A DNA stretch of 64,000 bases from Rotaria socialis. Lineage: Eukaryota > Rotifera > Eurotatoria > Philodinida > Philodinidae. This document shows, piece after piece, positions 35,120 through 47,437 of this stretch (positions are counted from its first letter, which is position 1; every line of letters begins with the position of its first letter). The translations under genes were made by a program, and so were the position numbers. The notes under the pieces were generated by a model. It did not search any database. It was not told where the DNA came from and saw only the letters and a list, made by a program, of their open reading frames with translations. Where the stretch lies: the NCBI GenBank assembly GCA_905331475.1, contig CAJNYU010002386.1, positions 1 to 64,000 on the forward strand, read 5' to 3'.

Positions 35120-37382
35120 TATTATAAAGATGATAAACGAATTGCTTATTGCAATCAAATATCTCCGGAGTATCAATTCGGTAGAAATATTCTTTTACAA
35201 GAGAATTCAATATGTCTATTTTTTTCCTGTAATTTAATATAGAAAAACCTGCAATCGATCGATTATTAGATTATATTTCGAATCAACAATCTCAAAAACC
35301 AGCCATCGATATATTGATTCAAGAATATTTAGAATGGGTTGGTGGTCCACTAACGTATCAATCACCGTATATAGCACCATTAATGGAAATAAGTTTGTAG
35401 AAATAATTTATTATTTTCTCTTTTAACAATTTCAATGTTGTTTTTATTTAGACATTGAAAGTGGAATTGATAATAAAAATACTTGTACACAACAAACTCA
35501 AACACCAACTACAGGAATACAATATTATCAATCAGCAGCATCATTCTATCCAACTCCATTAACGTCAAGTAATGATATAATGTACGATTCAAATTATGAT
35601 TATCGAAATACGGCATCAACACCTTCACTTCCGTATGCTAACGGATAAATATAAATTAACGTGACGATTTTTATTTTTCAATAGACCATTGTCAGCTCGA
35701 TCGTATCGTTCGTCGTCAATAGCCAATGATGGAGTAGGCGGCAGCACACCCTCAACTCGTATGTCAATTTCATCAAATCAAGACATTTCTATGGTTGATC
35801 GATTTGTATGTTTGATTTTTAGTTTTATTTTAAAGTAGAAAAATACATTTTGAAATTTTAGACCAAAACGAATAATAGCCAAGAGAATCGTTTAAAACGT
35901 GCTGCTGCTGAAGAACGTCGTCAAGCCACACGTAAATTTTCATTATTCTTGATAAATCTCGAGTGACTTCTTTTTTTTTGTCCTTTAGGACATTTTGGAA
36001 AAGTTCAACCAGGTTTAATTTGGACAGCACCATTACCAGTTCGACCGAGGATATTTTCTATACGACCACCAGCATTGTCTTGTAAGATATTTCTTGGTGG
36101 TATTCCACATGATCTTAATCCAAGTAGGCAACGGATTTGTTTTTCATAAAAAATGTTGGGAACATACGTGATATGCATTTCAATAGGAGACTTACAAGAA
36201 CGTTTAGAAAATTTTGGTTCAGTTCGACTTGAATGGCCCAATAAAGATAATACCACAATGCATAAAAATTCATCAAATCATAGTAAGAATTCAAAAAACC
36301 TGCATCTATTATTAGTTTCTCCTACATCACAATTTAATAGATCAGATATCAATAGATTACTAATAATGTTGTTTATTTATTTTTAATAAATTAGTTACAG
36401 TTGGTTTTGTTTATGCTGTATATGAAAATGAAGAATCCGTTCATAAGATCTTACATACGTGTTCAACAAAAACTGATCGAACATTAGATGATGGCCGATG
36501 TGAATATTATCTTGATGTATTCAGTCAACGTGCAAATTCAAGACGAAAGAGTGTAGGTTTATCTTTTTGCAAAATAAAATTTAACACAAAATTTCCTTTT
36601 TTAGATACAAATTATACCTTGGTTTGTGGTAAGTAAAACTTTTATTTGCAAAATTTTTTAAATAATTTCGGTTTCTCTTACATAGGAAGATTCTCAATGG
36701 GCCGCTGAAGGTGATTACACATCAACTGGTTATAGTAGTTGGGAACAACGAGTTAATTCAACTGAATGCATCAATAGAACAGTATTTGTTGGCGCTCTGC
36801 ATGGAATGATGACAGCATTTGCATTGGCTCGTATTTGTCACGAATTATTTGGTGATGTGGAATATGCAGCTATTGACACTGATAGAAATAAATATCCGAT
36901 TGGTAAGATATAATTCTATGAGTTGAGTTGACCTGTATTGATATCATTCAAATTAAAATTCTTTAGTTAAAAGCGATAGAATGCTCGATTCTATGTTTCT
37001 GTTTAGGTTCAGGACGTGTCATCTTTGTCAATGCACATAGTTACTATGCAGCTGTTACAGCCAATTATTTGATGATTGAATGCGACAAATTTTGTAAAGT
37101 GGTATGTTACATTTCTCTTAAAAATTTATTGCATCGATCGCACTGTGTTTCTATTAGATTCAAATTGATCCGTATGTATCGGATAATGTTCCATGTACGG
37201 GTAGTAGTGGGCAATGGTGTCCAAATATGGGACAGTATTTTTGTCGTTCGCTTAAATGTATGAAATATTATTGTGCAACATGTTGGGATTTGAATTCAAA
37301 TCATTTAACAATACAAACAAGTGAATATGAACCACCGGCGATGGTTCATAAACCATTGATGCGCAACGCTCGCACAGCCTGA
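35120..37382 (+). CDS. CPEB: CPEB/orb cytoplasmic polyadenylation element-binding protein (5' end missing)
   Basis: Twelve recognised exons: 35,120-35,180, 35,243-35,392, 35,452-35,632, 35,685-35,805, 35,862-35,931, 35,989-36,123, 36,187-36,282, 36,395-36,552, 36,605-36,628, 36,686-36,902, 37,007-37,101 and 37,158-37,382, 1,533 nt in one frame. The N-terminal part is Gln/Ser-rich and disordered. RRM1 starts with [11 protein letters not shown] and includes FGSVRLEWP; the linker reads [11 protein letters not shown]2 has [13 protein letters not shown] and [18 protein letters not shown]; a C-terminal ZZ-type zinc-binding domain has [17 protein letters not shown], followed by PLMRN. This is the full CPEB core order. 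CPEBs bind U-rich elements in mRNA 3'UTRs and control poly(A) length and translation in oocytes and neurons. RRM1 contains a Ser/Asn/His insert. Upstream exons with the start codon were not found. Confidence 0.9.
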
Positions 37383-39323
37383 AGATAATAAGCATTTCTT
37401 TATCAGTGATATTAACCTAATCTAAAGATTTTTAGTTTTGTTTTTGACGGCTTTTTCCGAAACTTGAAAAAAAGTGATTATGTACAGTTAGTTAAGTTCT
37501 TTTTTTTGTTTTTTGTTACTATATTATAAACATTAAGTGCCTGTTACGTTTTGTTTTGCGCGTGAGATATGCGCTTCACCTAGAAGAAGGAAAAAAACGC
37601 AGGTTTTTTCATGATTGTTTTGTCAGTTTTGTGCTTTTTCTGTTTATTCAAAATTTCGAAAGATTTTACATTTCATTCTTCTGTCAAATATAAGAAAAAC
37701 AAAACATTTGCGTAGAAATTTTTCTAGAATTCAATTATAATTATATCCGAGTCTATGAATAAAAAAGAGTAGGCGAAAGAATGACGTAAGTGTTATTAGC
37801 TTTCAACAATCTATTCATGTTAAATAATAGGTCCTCAATCGAGGGATTTTTATAATAAACATGAAATGTTTTCGCTGTGGGATCGAAGAAAAAAATGTAT
37901 CGTTAGTAATATAATTTGCAATGATTACCGAGTAAATTACTTCGTAATTTGTTGTGTTCGATCATTAATCGTTTGTCCAATATTTGTTCAATGCAAAATT
38001 CAGCAATAGCTTGTTCTTGCTTATATTGGTATTATTTTACATAGGAATTTATTTAGAGAGCTTTCTAATCCGACACGTTACTCTTATATCTGCTAAATGA
38101 TGACTGTATTAATGTTATATACGTAGAAATAGATAGTCAAAGCTAGCGTATTCATCAACTTGACATGCTGTATATTTTATTTATAATTGCAAGGATATGT
38201 GAGGCTATAGGAGATTTATTTATGCGAAGGAGGAAGATCGTCTATTCATAGAAGAACACAATCATTAAATCTATTCGCCTATGTATTTACTAAACATTGA
38301 TTCCAATCATTCTTAACAACAATTGACTTTATTTAACTCGATGGTTTGATACATCATCGGTATTTATCGTTTTTTTGTAACATCTGCAAAATACAAATGA
38401 TCTGCTAACGATTTCATGGCACATGTTCTGCATAAATTCTTTCATTACTAAATATGTTGATCATTTCCTGATAGCAGACGTAAAATCATCACAGAAAATT
38501 GAGCCAAAGAAATTTGTATAATTTAATTGTATTTCTTTAATTCTATGAGAATGTTTTTAAATTGATATAAAAAAAAGAGCAGATAGAACCAGATCTTCAC
38601 TTATAAAATACAATAATATAAAAACAAATACACAGGACACTTATTGACAAATATGGAATTAAAATTAAATATTTATATTTATGGTAGCTAGAAAAATGCG
38701 AAGGTCTCGGTTGCGTTATGATTGAAGTCATTGACGTGTTTTTTACCATTGATAAAGTAATATCAAAAGTTCATATTCATAATAAAAATAAATGTGTTAT
38801 GTGTACTTAAAAAACTGAGTCGGCTTATATATGTTGTGAATAATTCTGAGAAAAAAATCCCTGTACCCCTCCCCCCGTCAGGGATGGTCTGGTTAATAAT
38901 GACATTTTTTTCGATAACTCAGCCATTTCTTGACAGATTTCTTTCATCTTCGAACTCGACTGAGATATTGATGAGATCATTCTGTGTGTACACAATTCCA
39001 TGACAATTGGATGAGGCTTTCAAGAGTTATCGTGTTAACGACCGGACGGACGCACTGACCGAATCTAGAGTGTACTCACCTTGTTTTTGAGTACACAATA
39101 GAAATACTGTTATCGCATTTTTTTCCGATAATCTCTTGACTTTCACAACTAAATTAATTATTCGTTTTCAGAATATTTCTATTATAAATATGAACTATAG
39201 AAATTCCCTTGTCAGTGATAGAACCATTGACTTTGCTAGCTGAACTATCATGATAACAATAAAGCGACTTTCAAATCCACCATTCTGTACATAAATATTT
39301 CGTAACAGAAGAACGACACCATC
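37383..39323. other. Intergenic between CPEB and ENPP
   Basis: About 1.9 kb without a supported gene, between two converging genes, so it includes both 3'UTRs. A possible repeat lies at about 38,860-39,105. The rest is AT-rich with nothing I can name. Confidence 0.5.
38860..39105. repeat. Possible dispersed element with short inverted repeats
   Basis: The block contains a C-rich run (CCCCTCCCCCC), TTCGATAACTC, GTTATCGTGTTAACG, ACCGGACGGACGCAC and the inverted repeat TGTACTCA...TGAGTACA (39,071-39,095). Words such as GATAACTC with nearby ACGGACGGAC appear in short non-autonomous repeats of many invertebrates. Its borders are not defined. Confidence 0.35.
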
Positions 39324-41259
39324 CTATGTATTTCCTTGTTCATCTTCACTTTCACTGACAATTAAATTATTTGTTGAACCACCATTATTGTTTAATAGAA
39401 AATATTGCTGAGGTTCAATATTGGACTCTATATAGATGAATTTCCGAGAATGACGACAAGCACATATTGTATAAACAATAGCCATAACAATTACCGAAAT
39501 AATTAAAAAAATAACTAAATAAAAATAGTTAAAAATCGAACTGTTTCCTTAAGAAGTCTTACTTAGAAGTGGAGATATTTTTTCTTGTGAAAAATCAACT
39601 AGTATATGTTTAACATTGTCTAATGAACCATTTGTATTACGTTGATTCAAACGAAGTATATAAGACATCAATGGATAAATATCAACATTACGAAATGGCT
39701 CAGCTAGAAGATTTGAACGAAACGCAGGTCCAAATCCATAAAATATTGGATGCATGGATTCAGCTCGATTATCATAGCCATGGTTACCAAGTAAATCAGA
39801 AGATTCATCACCTGGTACAACGATTTGATAACCAATTTTACCAACAATTAATATATCTTTAATATAGGAATAGCCATTTTGTTTTGATAATACGAATTTA
39901 ACTTACCTCCAATGCGTACATTAGATTTGTAATGATATTCATCAGGTATTTGAGATTTTTTGTATACTTCATAATTTTCAATTTTGGATAGATTTGCGTA
40001 GAGACGATCGATGTCAGATGCTAAATAGTGGAATATTTTAACCTCTACTTCGTGACATTCGAAAGAGAGAGAGAGAGCACGAGAACAGGTCATTTACGAA
40101 CATTTTCGTTGACAGAAACTGTCAGAATTCTAGGGACAAGTAAGAAGGTGTCGAATGAAAGACCAAGCCTTGAGATATAGATATCCTCCAACATATTTAT
40201 CTTCATTGAGATTGTGCTGGCGTGAAAAGGTTATTTTTAAGAAAAGAGATCAAGCTTACTAAAAACCTACCTTTGTTAACAAATATGTTAGCAAGTGAAT
40301 GACTACCATAGACTGAATATAAGGATTTGTCAATATATTGATCAAGAAAAAGTTGATGCTTTTTATTCACAGCATGCATTCCATGATCAGCAGTTATAAT
40401 AACATTGAGATTCTGTTTTAAATATTCATTACCATCAATAGCTTTTAACAATAGTCCAACATAATCATCACATTCTTGTAATGTTTTATTCATTTCAGAC
40501 GAGATTGGACCGTAAAGGTGACCTTTGAGAAATCAATAGATTGCGTAAATAATTTCATTCGTCTATTCAAATTTTACCTGTTAGATCAGGCTCTGAATGA
40601 TAAGTAGCACCAAAATTAATGCGTGTGCCAATCGGTTCGTTAAGCCATTCGAAAATTCGCTTTAAAACTGTATCAAATTTACGATTGGAATCAAATGCTT
40701 CATATCTATATGGTAAATGCCCATTGATAGGTGTATTACAACCTGGCCAAGCAATGACACCTGACCTTCGTTGATTCGAATCTTTAGCTAATTGATTGCT
40801 CGCCCAAATCGGTTGAGAATATGGATTTTGTGACCTGAACAAAAACAGAAAATTCTTCTCTATTAGTAGATAACGGTCCAATAAACTGATTTAAGTGACC
40901 AATACTTACCACCATTTCGTATCATTCATTGTGCTAACAGTTGCAGAAGCATTAAGTATTGGATCATATATGATATTAGCAACAATTCCATGAGTTTCTT
41001 CAAATAAACCTGTTATCATTGTAAAATGTGAAGGGAATGTAACGGTAGCAAAACTATTATCAATATGTTTTACACGAACACCACGTTTCATTAACGAATT
41101 AAAATTCGGCAATTGATATATATCTGGATAATCCCAACGAAATCCATCGAATGACATTAATAATAAAAGCGGTGGCGATGATGATGTCGGTGAAGAATGA
41201 ACAAACGAAATAAGTAAACATAAGAAAATACAAATAATCATGCTTATCTCGTTCGACAT
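39324..41259 (-). CDS. ENPP-family ectonucleotide pyrophosphatase/phosphodiesterase 1 of 2
   Basis: Six exons on the minus strand: 41,259-40,910, 40,834-40,578, 40,522-40,271, 40,020-39,907, 39,856-39,563 and 39,514-39,324, together 1,458 nt or 485 residues. The ATG at 41,259 precedes a signal peptide (MIICIFLCLLISFVHS). Metal and catalytic motifs are SFDGFRWDY, the nucleophile region ATVTFPSHF, SEPDLTGHLYGP, ITADHGM and GNHGYDN. All six metal ligands of the alkaline-phosphatase-like fold appear present. The usual TFPN is TFPS here. A transmembrane helix (IIFLIISVIVMAIVYTICAC) lies near the C-terminus, so it is a type I membrane ectoenzyme, similar in size to ENPP4/5. ENPPs hydrolyse extracellular nucleotides or phosphodiesters; the substrate cannot be told. 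It lies in tandem with a paralog upstream. Confidence 0.88.
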
Positions 41260-41589
41260 TATTTCATATTGCTCATCTAAAATACGAATCTGTTTAGACA
41301 ATTCCAATCATAAGGTTCGGAAGAACAAGAGAAAGAAGTTCGTTCTAAGATTATATGAAGTTTATTTATGTTAGTGTACATTAATGATTGTCTTTTCAGG
41401 TTTTTTTTTGTTGAGTAGATTCATTAGTAGCATGTGAAGTTATATATGAGAATTAGCTTGGAATACGCAAGACAAAAATAATAATAATACACGAAAATAT
41501 ACAGATCTCTTTTGAAGAATACAAAAAACAAAACTTGTGATAATCACAGAGAACAAAAACAAAAAAAAACGATATTATTATTCCTGTAG

Positions 41590-44014
41590 TTAAAGATTAT
41601 CATCACCGATTGTTCGATTTAATTTCATGTCATTTATTTGCGTAAATTTGTATTGATTTTGTTCTGCTATTGTCAATGGATCGAGATGTGTCGCTCGTGA
41701 TATGGCTGAAGCATTTCGAAAGGAAACACCTGACCAAACAACAGCCATGATAAGAATTAAAACAAAACTGACTAGTACTAAAATGAAAAGGAAATACAAT
41801 CAATATTCTATTCAGAGAATATGACCTTCTCTTATATTGTAAAAAATTTATTGTAGTAAAATGAATAAGGTCGTTCAAAATCAATGATTATAGAATAGTA
41901 TGAGAGATATGTTGAATTACTTATCCAAGAGAAAGATGCATCCACGAGTACGTCTATTTCTGTCAGAATTTTATTTACTAACTCACGCTTTCATGAGTAA
42001 ACTATTCGCTGGTTTATTTCAGACAGTCAGATATATTACTATTTTTAGCTACATAATTACTACTGTTCCACTCCAGTAACACTCATACTCCTCGATAATG
42101 TTGATGATATAGTCAACCTTGACTGTGAATAATAAATGTCATTCAACCGAATAAATCCTCGATTTTTCTTTATTTTCACAAATCCCAATCTACCATACAT
42201 TCTTGATTGATCGATGGGAAACTCTGATTAGCAAGCAGATCTGTTTATTTTTGTTTCGCTACTATTTTACGAAATAAATCTTCCTATGCAAAAAAGAATT
42301 TAGTTCGACTCATCTCTTCAGTTAATCAGATTAATTCTTTCGGCTTATATGCATCGCGCCAGACAGCACAGAATTATCTCGCTAGGGAGTAAAAATTGCA
42401 ATAATTTATTCTAGTAGTAAAAATGCATTCTACTTTACCAAGTAAATAAATAACTAAACTCATTGATCCATCTTGTGATTTTCCTGGGTCTTTTTCAATA
42501 ATACCAAGAACTCGAGTTGGATCCTTTAGAAACGGCTGAATATTAGCTAAAGAACCATTTGATGGCGGACATTTTGTAATATTAAGTATCAAACACATTA
42601 AGGCAAATATGTCGACATTATGCAAAGTTGCTGTATTAGATAATGTAAAATTATCTCTCAGTTGTCGTCCACTTGCGTAGAATATTGTTTTCATTGAATT
42701 CATTTGATTATCATATCCATGATTGCCGTGTATTGCACTCAAATTAACTCTGATACCACCATCTTTGTATCTATTGCACGATAGAAAGCAAAAAAGAAAA
42801 AAAATTAAAGAATAATCATACGGAATGAACGTCGATGAAGCTCATAGCCAGGATCAACCATGATAATTAGATTACCAATACGTGAATTATTTGTATAATG
42901 ATATCTTGCGGGTATATCTTGCTGTCTATAGATTGTTGTATGTGGAATTTGACTCAAATTTCTATATACATCATTGACGTCATTGGCTAGAATAAAAATG
43001 CAAGTGGATAATTAAATTTTCATTATTGTGTTTTAGTTGATCAAAATGGAGCGCTATCGCTATGCTTGCCTATGGTAAAGCATAAGTGAAAATTAACTTA
43101 CTTGAATTAAGAAAAATATTCAAAACAGTTTCTGTCCCGAATGCTTTTAATTTGTTCATATCAACATAATCTTCTAGATATATTGGTCGATCAGTACCAT
43201 TAATTTGTTCCATTCCATGATCAGATGTAATAATGAGATGAAGATTTTTTTTCAAATAACTATTTCTATCGATTTCATTAAGAAGATAACCTAAATTGTT
43301 ATCACATAATTTTATTGTATCGTTCATTTTATTTGAATAAGGTCCAGTTTGACGACCTAGCAGGGCATTTTTTCATGATAAAATTAGTATTCAAAAAGAA
43401 AAACAAATGTACCTGTTAACTCAGGTTCTGGAAAATAAATTGCACCAAAATTGATTGGCTCTTTTGGATCATTAAACCAATTCAACATTTGATCGGTTAC
43501 GTCTTGAAATGTTCGTTCTTTACGATACGGTTCATATTTCGATACAAAAATCTGATTTTGTGGCCATCCAATAACTCCCGATCGACCTTCTGGTCTTTGT
43601 TCGTTTATTGTCCAAATAGTTTTGAATGGCCACCATTGGCTAGTCATGTTTCCCGATGTCTGAAAAGTACTATTCGTTTTTGAATCATATATTTGATCAG
43701 AAACTAATCCATGAACTTCTTCATAAAGACCTGTAATTAACCTAATTTAAGTGGAAAATAAATCCAATACAAATGTAAACTAATAAGTAAACATACGTAT
43801 AGTGATTAGGAAATGTTGCAGTAGTAAAGGTTGGTATCATGCTGTGAGCATGTACACCCCGTTCTTCTAAACGCGAAAAATGTTGTAATGGCCCGTATAA
43901 CTGTGGATAGTCAAAACGAAAGCCATCAAATGAAATAAGAAGTAATAGAGGTGGAGATTGACTAAGTATAAAAGATGATTTATAACAAAGCAAAACAAAC
44001 GAAAGCCAAGACAT
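41590..44014 (-). CDS. ENPP-family phosphodiesterase 2 of 2 (altered metal site)
   Basis: Minus-strand exons: 44,014-43,797, 43,741-43,414, 43,356-43,102, 42,986 to about 42,836, about 42,764 to 42,439, and 41,777-41,590. The ATG at 44,014 starts MSWLSFVLLCYKS, a signal peptide; an upstream in-frame codon at 44,143 is TTG. Motifs are SFDGFRFDY, TFPNHYT, TSDHGM and GNHGYDN. The segment equivalent to EPD..GH.YGP reads EPELTGRQTGP, so the metal-binding Asp is Glu and the His is Arg. A last exon after a 661-nt intron gives a transmembrane helix (VSFVLILIMAVVWSG) and a short tail. It is a tandem duplicate of the neighbour. With two ligands changed it may be weakly active or a pseudoenzyme. The exon 4-5 junction has two possible donors. 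Confidence 0.82.
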
Positions 44015-44953
44015 TTTGCCTGTGCGTGTTTTCTTAATGACAAAATGATGTTGGGAAACCAATGTTTTCTTATTTGATGATGATTTATGACTAATTAAAT
44101 ACAAGATAGATGTCAGGAGAAAATTTTCCTTAGAAAAAAACAATTTCTGAAACTAAGATCATTTTTTAGAAAATAAATGTTTTCATTTTAAGTAAAATAA
44201 ATTTTGATTGATTTTTTTCAATAAATTTGACATAGCGATGGCAACTCGATTAATCAGTTGTTGTTATCCGAAAAGAAAATATGAATAATGGGTTTAAGTG
44301 AAGATTCAAGAAGATGTTGATAATATATATATATTTATCAATCTACACAGTAAAATGTACGTCATAGAAAAGATTGTGGTCTTTCTTAATAGATAAAATC
44401 ATCAAGAGACAATCATAATTGAATTACAAATGAAGTCGTCAACTTATACCAGCACAATCCCTTGATTTGATGGATGAACTGCCAAAAATGGTAGATATAA
44501 ATTGAACAATTGATCGTCCGAATGTTTATGAACTATTGAAAAATACTTTGGATAAGATTTATTTGCACAAATAGAATTTGTTGATATGGCTATTGTTAGT
44601 GCAGCATGAAGTAATTCAAAACAAGTTAGAAACAAAAACTATAGAATATAATTCTAATTTTTCTTTTTTGTGAATTATAAATTTTATTTAAATAAATAAA
44701 ATGGATTTTTTTCTACATGATGTCTTCTTTTTAATAAATTCAATTGTATGCGATCAAACCACGATTATAATAATACGAAAAGAAAAAAAAATCTGTTATT
44801 TTCTTTTATACATCTAGAGTATTGAGAAATTTGAGTCATTCTTGCGCAATTTCTCAGGTCTACAATATATATATATACAAGGTAGTTTTTATTCTGAATT
44901 CAGCTTCATTCTCTCTAGATTATTGAGCAATTACCATTATTAACTTCGTTATC
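44015..44953. other. Intergenic / divergent promoter region of ENPP 2 and eIF6
   Basis: About 0.9 kb between divergent start codons. A minus-strand open frame at 44,444-44,635 starts with TTG and has no domain; I do not call it. A (TA)n tract occurs at 44,864-44,878. Promoter elements were not identified with confidence. Confidence 0.45.
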
Positions 44954-45756
44954 ATGGCGGTCCGTACACAATTTGAAAGTAATAATGATATTGGTGTTTT
45001 TGCCCGATTAACAAATGCTTATTGTTTGGTCGGGACTGGTGCATCAGAAAATTTTTATTCAACATTTCAAAGTGAACTTAGCGAGCATATACCTGTGATT
45101 CATTCATCTATCGGTAGGATCTTCGAAGATTATTTTTTGTGAATTCGAAAAATAAAAATTTTGCTTTTTAAGGTGACTGCCGTATTGTTGGTCGTTTAAC
45201 CGTTGGTAACCGACATGGTCTTCTAGTCCCATCTTCTACAACTGATAAAGAATTGCAACATATTCGTAATTCTTTGCCAGACAATATTCGTATAAAACGT
45301 TGCGAAGAACGACTATCAGCATTAGGAAATGTGATTGCATGTAATGATTATGTTGCTCTTATACATCCGGATTTAGATAAAGAAACTGAACAAATTCTAA
45401 CAGATACACTCAATGTTGAATGTTTTCGACAGACAATAGCCGATCGTGTTCTTGTTGGTAGTTATTCAATATTTTCAAATCGAGGTGGACTTGTTCATCC
45501 TAAAACATCTGTACAAGAACAAGAAGAACTATCTTCGTTATTACAAGTACCACTTGTTGCCGGTACAATTAATCGTGGTAGTGATGTTGTTGCTGGAGGA
45601 CTTCTAGTTAATGATTGGATGGGATTTTGTGGATTAGACACAACAGCACATGAAATAAGTGTAATTGAAAGCGTATTTAAATTGGGACAATACTCTTCAA
45701 CGGAAACAGTAAACAATAAAACAATTAAAGATTCACTTGTTGATGCGCTAACCTAA
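44954..45756 (+). CDS. EIF6: Eukaryotic translation initiation factor 6
   Basis: Two exons, 44,954-45,113 and 45,173-45,756, give 247 residues (human 245). The protein begins [16 protein letters not shown], the conserved eIF6 start, and has the repeated five-blade pentein pattern: [64 protein letters not shown], and [23 protein letters not shown]. eIF6 binds the 60S subunit, helps its nucleolar maturation and blocks early joining with 40S. The short 59-nt intron splits a Gly codon. The sequence is intact and highly conserved. Confidence 0.97.
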
Positions 45757-46792
45757 TTTTTGTGTATTCTATATTTTATTGGTATCATTTTGATAAAAAA
45801 AGAAAATATGTAGAGTATAAAATGATGATTAAAAAGGACAACGTGAATTTTGTCTATTCATTTCAAATGTTTCATTTGACTAATAGAATACTTTACATAA
45901 TTTTGTGCTTGATGCACGCTGATAAAGCGCCACAATGACTCACTTTGTTACGTAAAATAATATTTCAAAACATTCTTATAGATTATATATATATATATAT
46001 ATAGATGCTCTGTTTCACAAAAAAAACATGAATCATTGTTATATTGTCTACGGCGATTAAAACAACAAAAAGGGTACGTTGTGTACAGCCTTTTTTTCTT
46101 TTTCATTCTTCTATCAGATTCGATAGTTGCTATAGAGTATTTTTAGAAATTCAAAAAAAACGTCATGATTTTTATTGCTTTGAAAAATGTAGACGTCATA
46201 TTTTTTCATCACTGTTTTAATGTGTTCTTTTTCACGTAAGAAAAAAACGAACGCTTAATTAACTGTATTTTATTCTAAACTATTCCGATTAACATCTGAA
46301 ACACACCTTTAATACAACTTGTGACTTCACAAAAAAAATCAGATAGCCATGTCCATTGAAATGCAAAAATAGACGATAAATTACCTATCATTGCAATTAT
46401 TATCATAATATGCACGTTTATACATCTCAAAATATTGCTATTGATAGTAGAACATTTCGTACGCATATATAAAAGCGTTTGCAGCTTTGTATTCGAACTA
46501 CGCATTTTTTTTTGTTGCTCGATTCAAAGTACGCAATATTATTTTATTTTTCTATTTGGATTCGATTCGTTTTCAAAAGAAAATATGAGGTGTGCGTGCA
46601 TTTCATCCCACGGTCTAGGAAACATTGTGATTAGATAATTATTTTTTTATCCTTCCTTAAATACGTCTGAGTATGTGGCTCGATAGAAGCATTGAATATA
46701 AAGTCGAAAGATAGAGCGTCATAAATAGTAGTATTCTACGAGAAAGAAAAAGTTCATTTCTACGTTAAAAATAACATAATATAGTGAGTACG
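45757..46792. other. Intergenic between eIF6 and PHPT1
   Basis: Contains the eIF6 3'UTR and the PHPT1 promoter. A (TA)n tract is at 45,985-46,002. The minus-strand open frame 46,275-46,505 shows no domain. Nothing else recognised. Confidence 0.5.
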
Positions 46793-47437
46793 ATGCCATC
46801 ACCAAAGTCCCGGCGTTCAAGTTTACGTCGAAATAGTACTGAGCTCTTACAACGGGCTAAGCACTTCCAAGAAAAATATATTCTTCATCCATTTTGGATT
46901 TCTCGATCAATGGGTAAAATTGAAAATATTACTCAAATCCCCGATATCGATATTGCTGAAGCTGGCGTTTGTAAATATTTATTAATTGAAGCTCGAGATC
47001 ATGGTACCACTTATGGCCAATCGAAACTTGTTGTTCGTGGTGATGCTTCGTGTGCTTATCATGGTAAGAATTAATTTTTTGATAGAATACATTAGATATT
47101 GGATTTATTTAGCTGATGTATTGAGTAAAATCGAAAGTGAAATTGATGAAAAAAGTTTAACATTAACTTGCAAAGGCGGTGGACGAATAGAAGTTGATCC
47201 TGGAACAAGATCAATTTCGATCTATGGCTATTCTCCAGTTAGTTATGAGTTTGTCACTGACAACTATTTCATGTCATACGTTTTGCCTAGGAATTTGGTG
47301 CAGCTGATCATGAGAAAACATTAGAAATTCTTGAAAAGAAATATCATCAATGGACAATTAACATTAAAGGTCTCTATCATTGCAGAGATTATTTTCTAAC
47401 GCACTTTCTTTTTCGTCTTTTAGATGATGAATATTAA
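46793..47437 (+). CDS. PHPT1: 14 kDa phosphohistidine phosphatase (PHPT1/Janus family)
   Basis: Four exons: 46,793-47,063, 47,113-47,237, 47,291-47,369 and 47,424-47,437, in all 489 nt or 162 residues. The true start is the ATG at 46,793; an in-frame GTG sits just upstream. The first ~50 residues are a basic Ser/Arg-rich extension not present in human PHPT1 (125 aa). The core has IPDIDIAEAGVCKYLLIE, the catalytic-His motif AYHADV (the codon for Ala is split by intron 1), CKGGGRIEVD and SIYGYS, then ADHEKTLEILEKKY. The family removes phosphate from histidine in proteins. The last exon is only 14 nt and encodes the terminal Asp-Glu-Tyr. Confidence 0.93.

Noticed and set aside
34833-35127. Hydrophobic open frames before the CPEB exons
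   Set aside because: They arise from a (TA)n and T-rich tract, with Tyr/Ile runs; they look like intron or intergenic DNA.
39548-39562. A seeming 15-nt intron or stop before the ENPP membrane helix
   Set aside because: A 48-nt intron ending at TTTATTTAG (39,515-39,562) keeps frame and the transmembrane segment, and makes the total coding length divisible by three.
44444-44635. Small secreted-protein-like open frame
   Set aside because: It begins with TTG, has no ATG, no splice partners and no recognisable domain.
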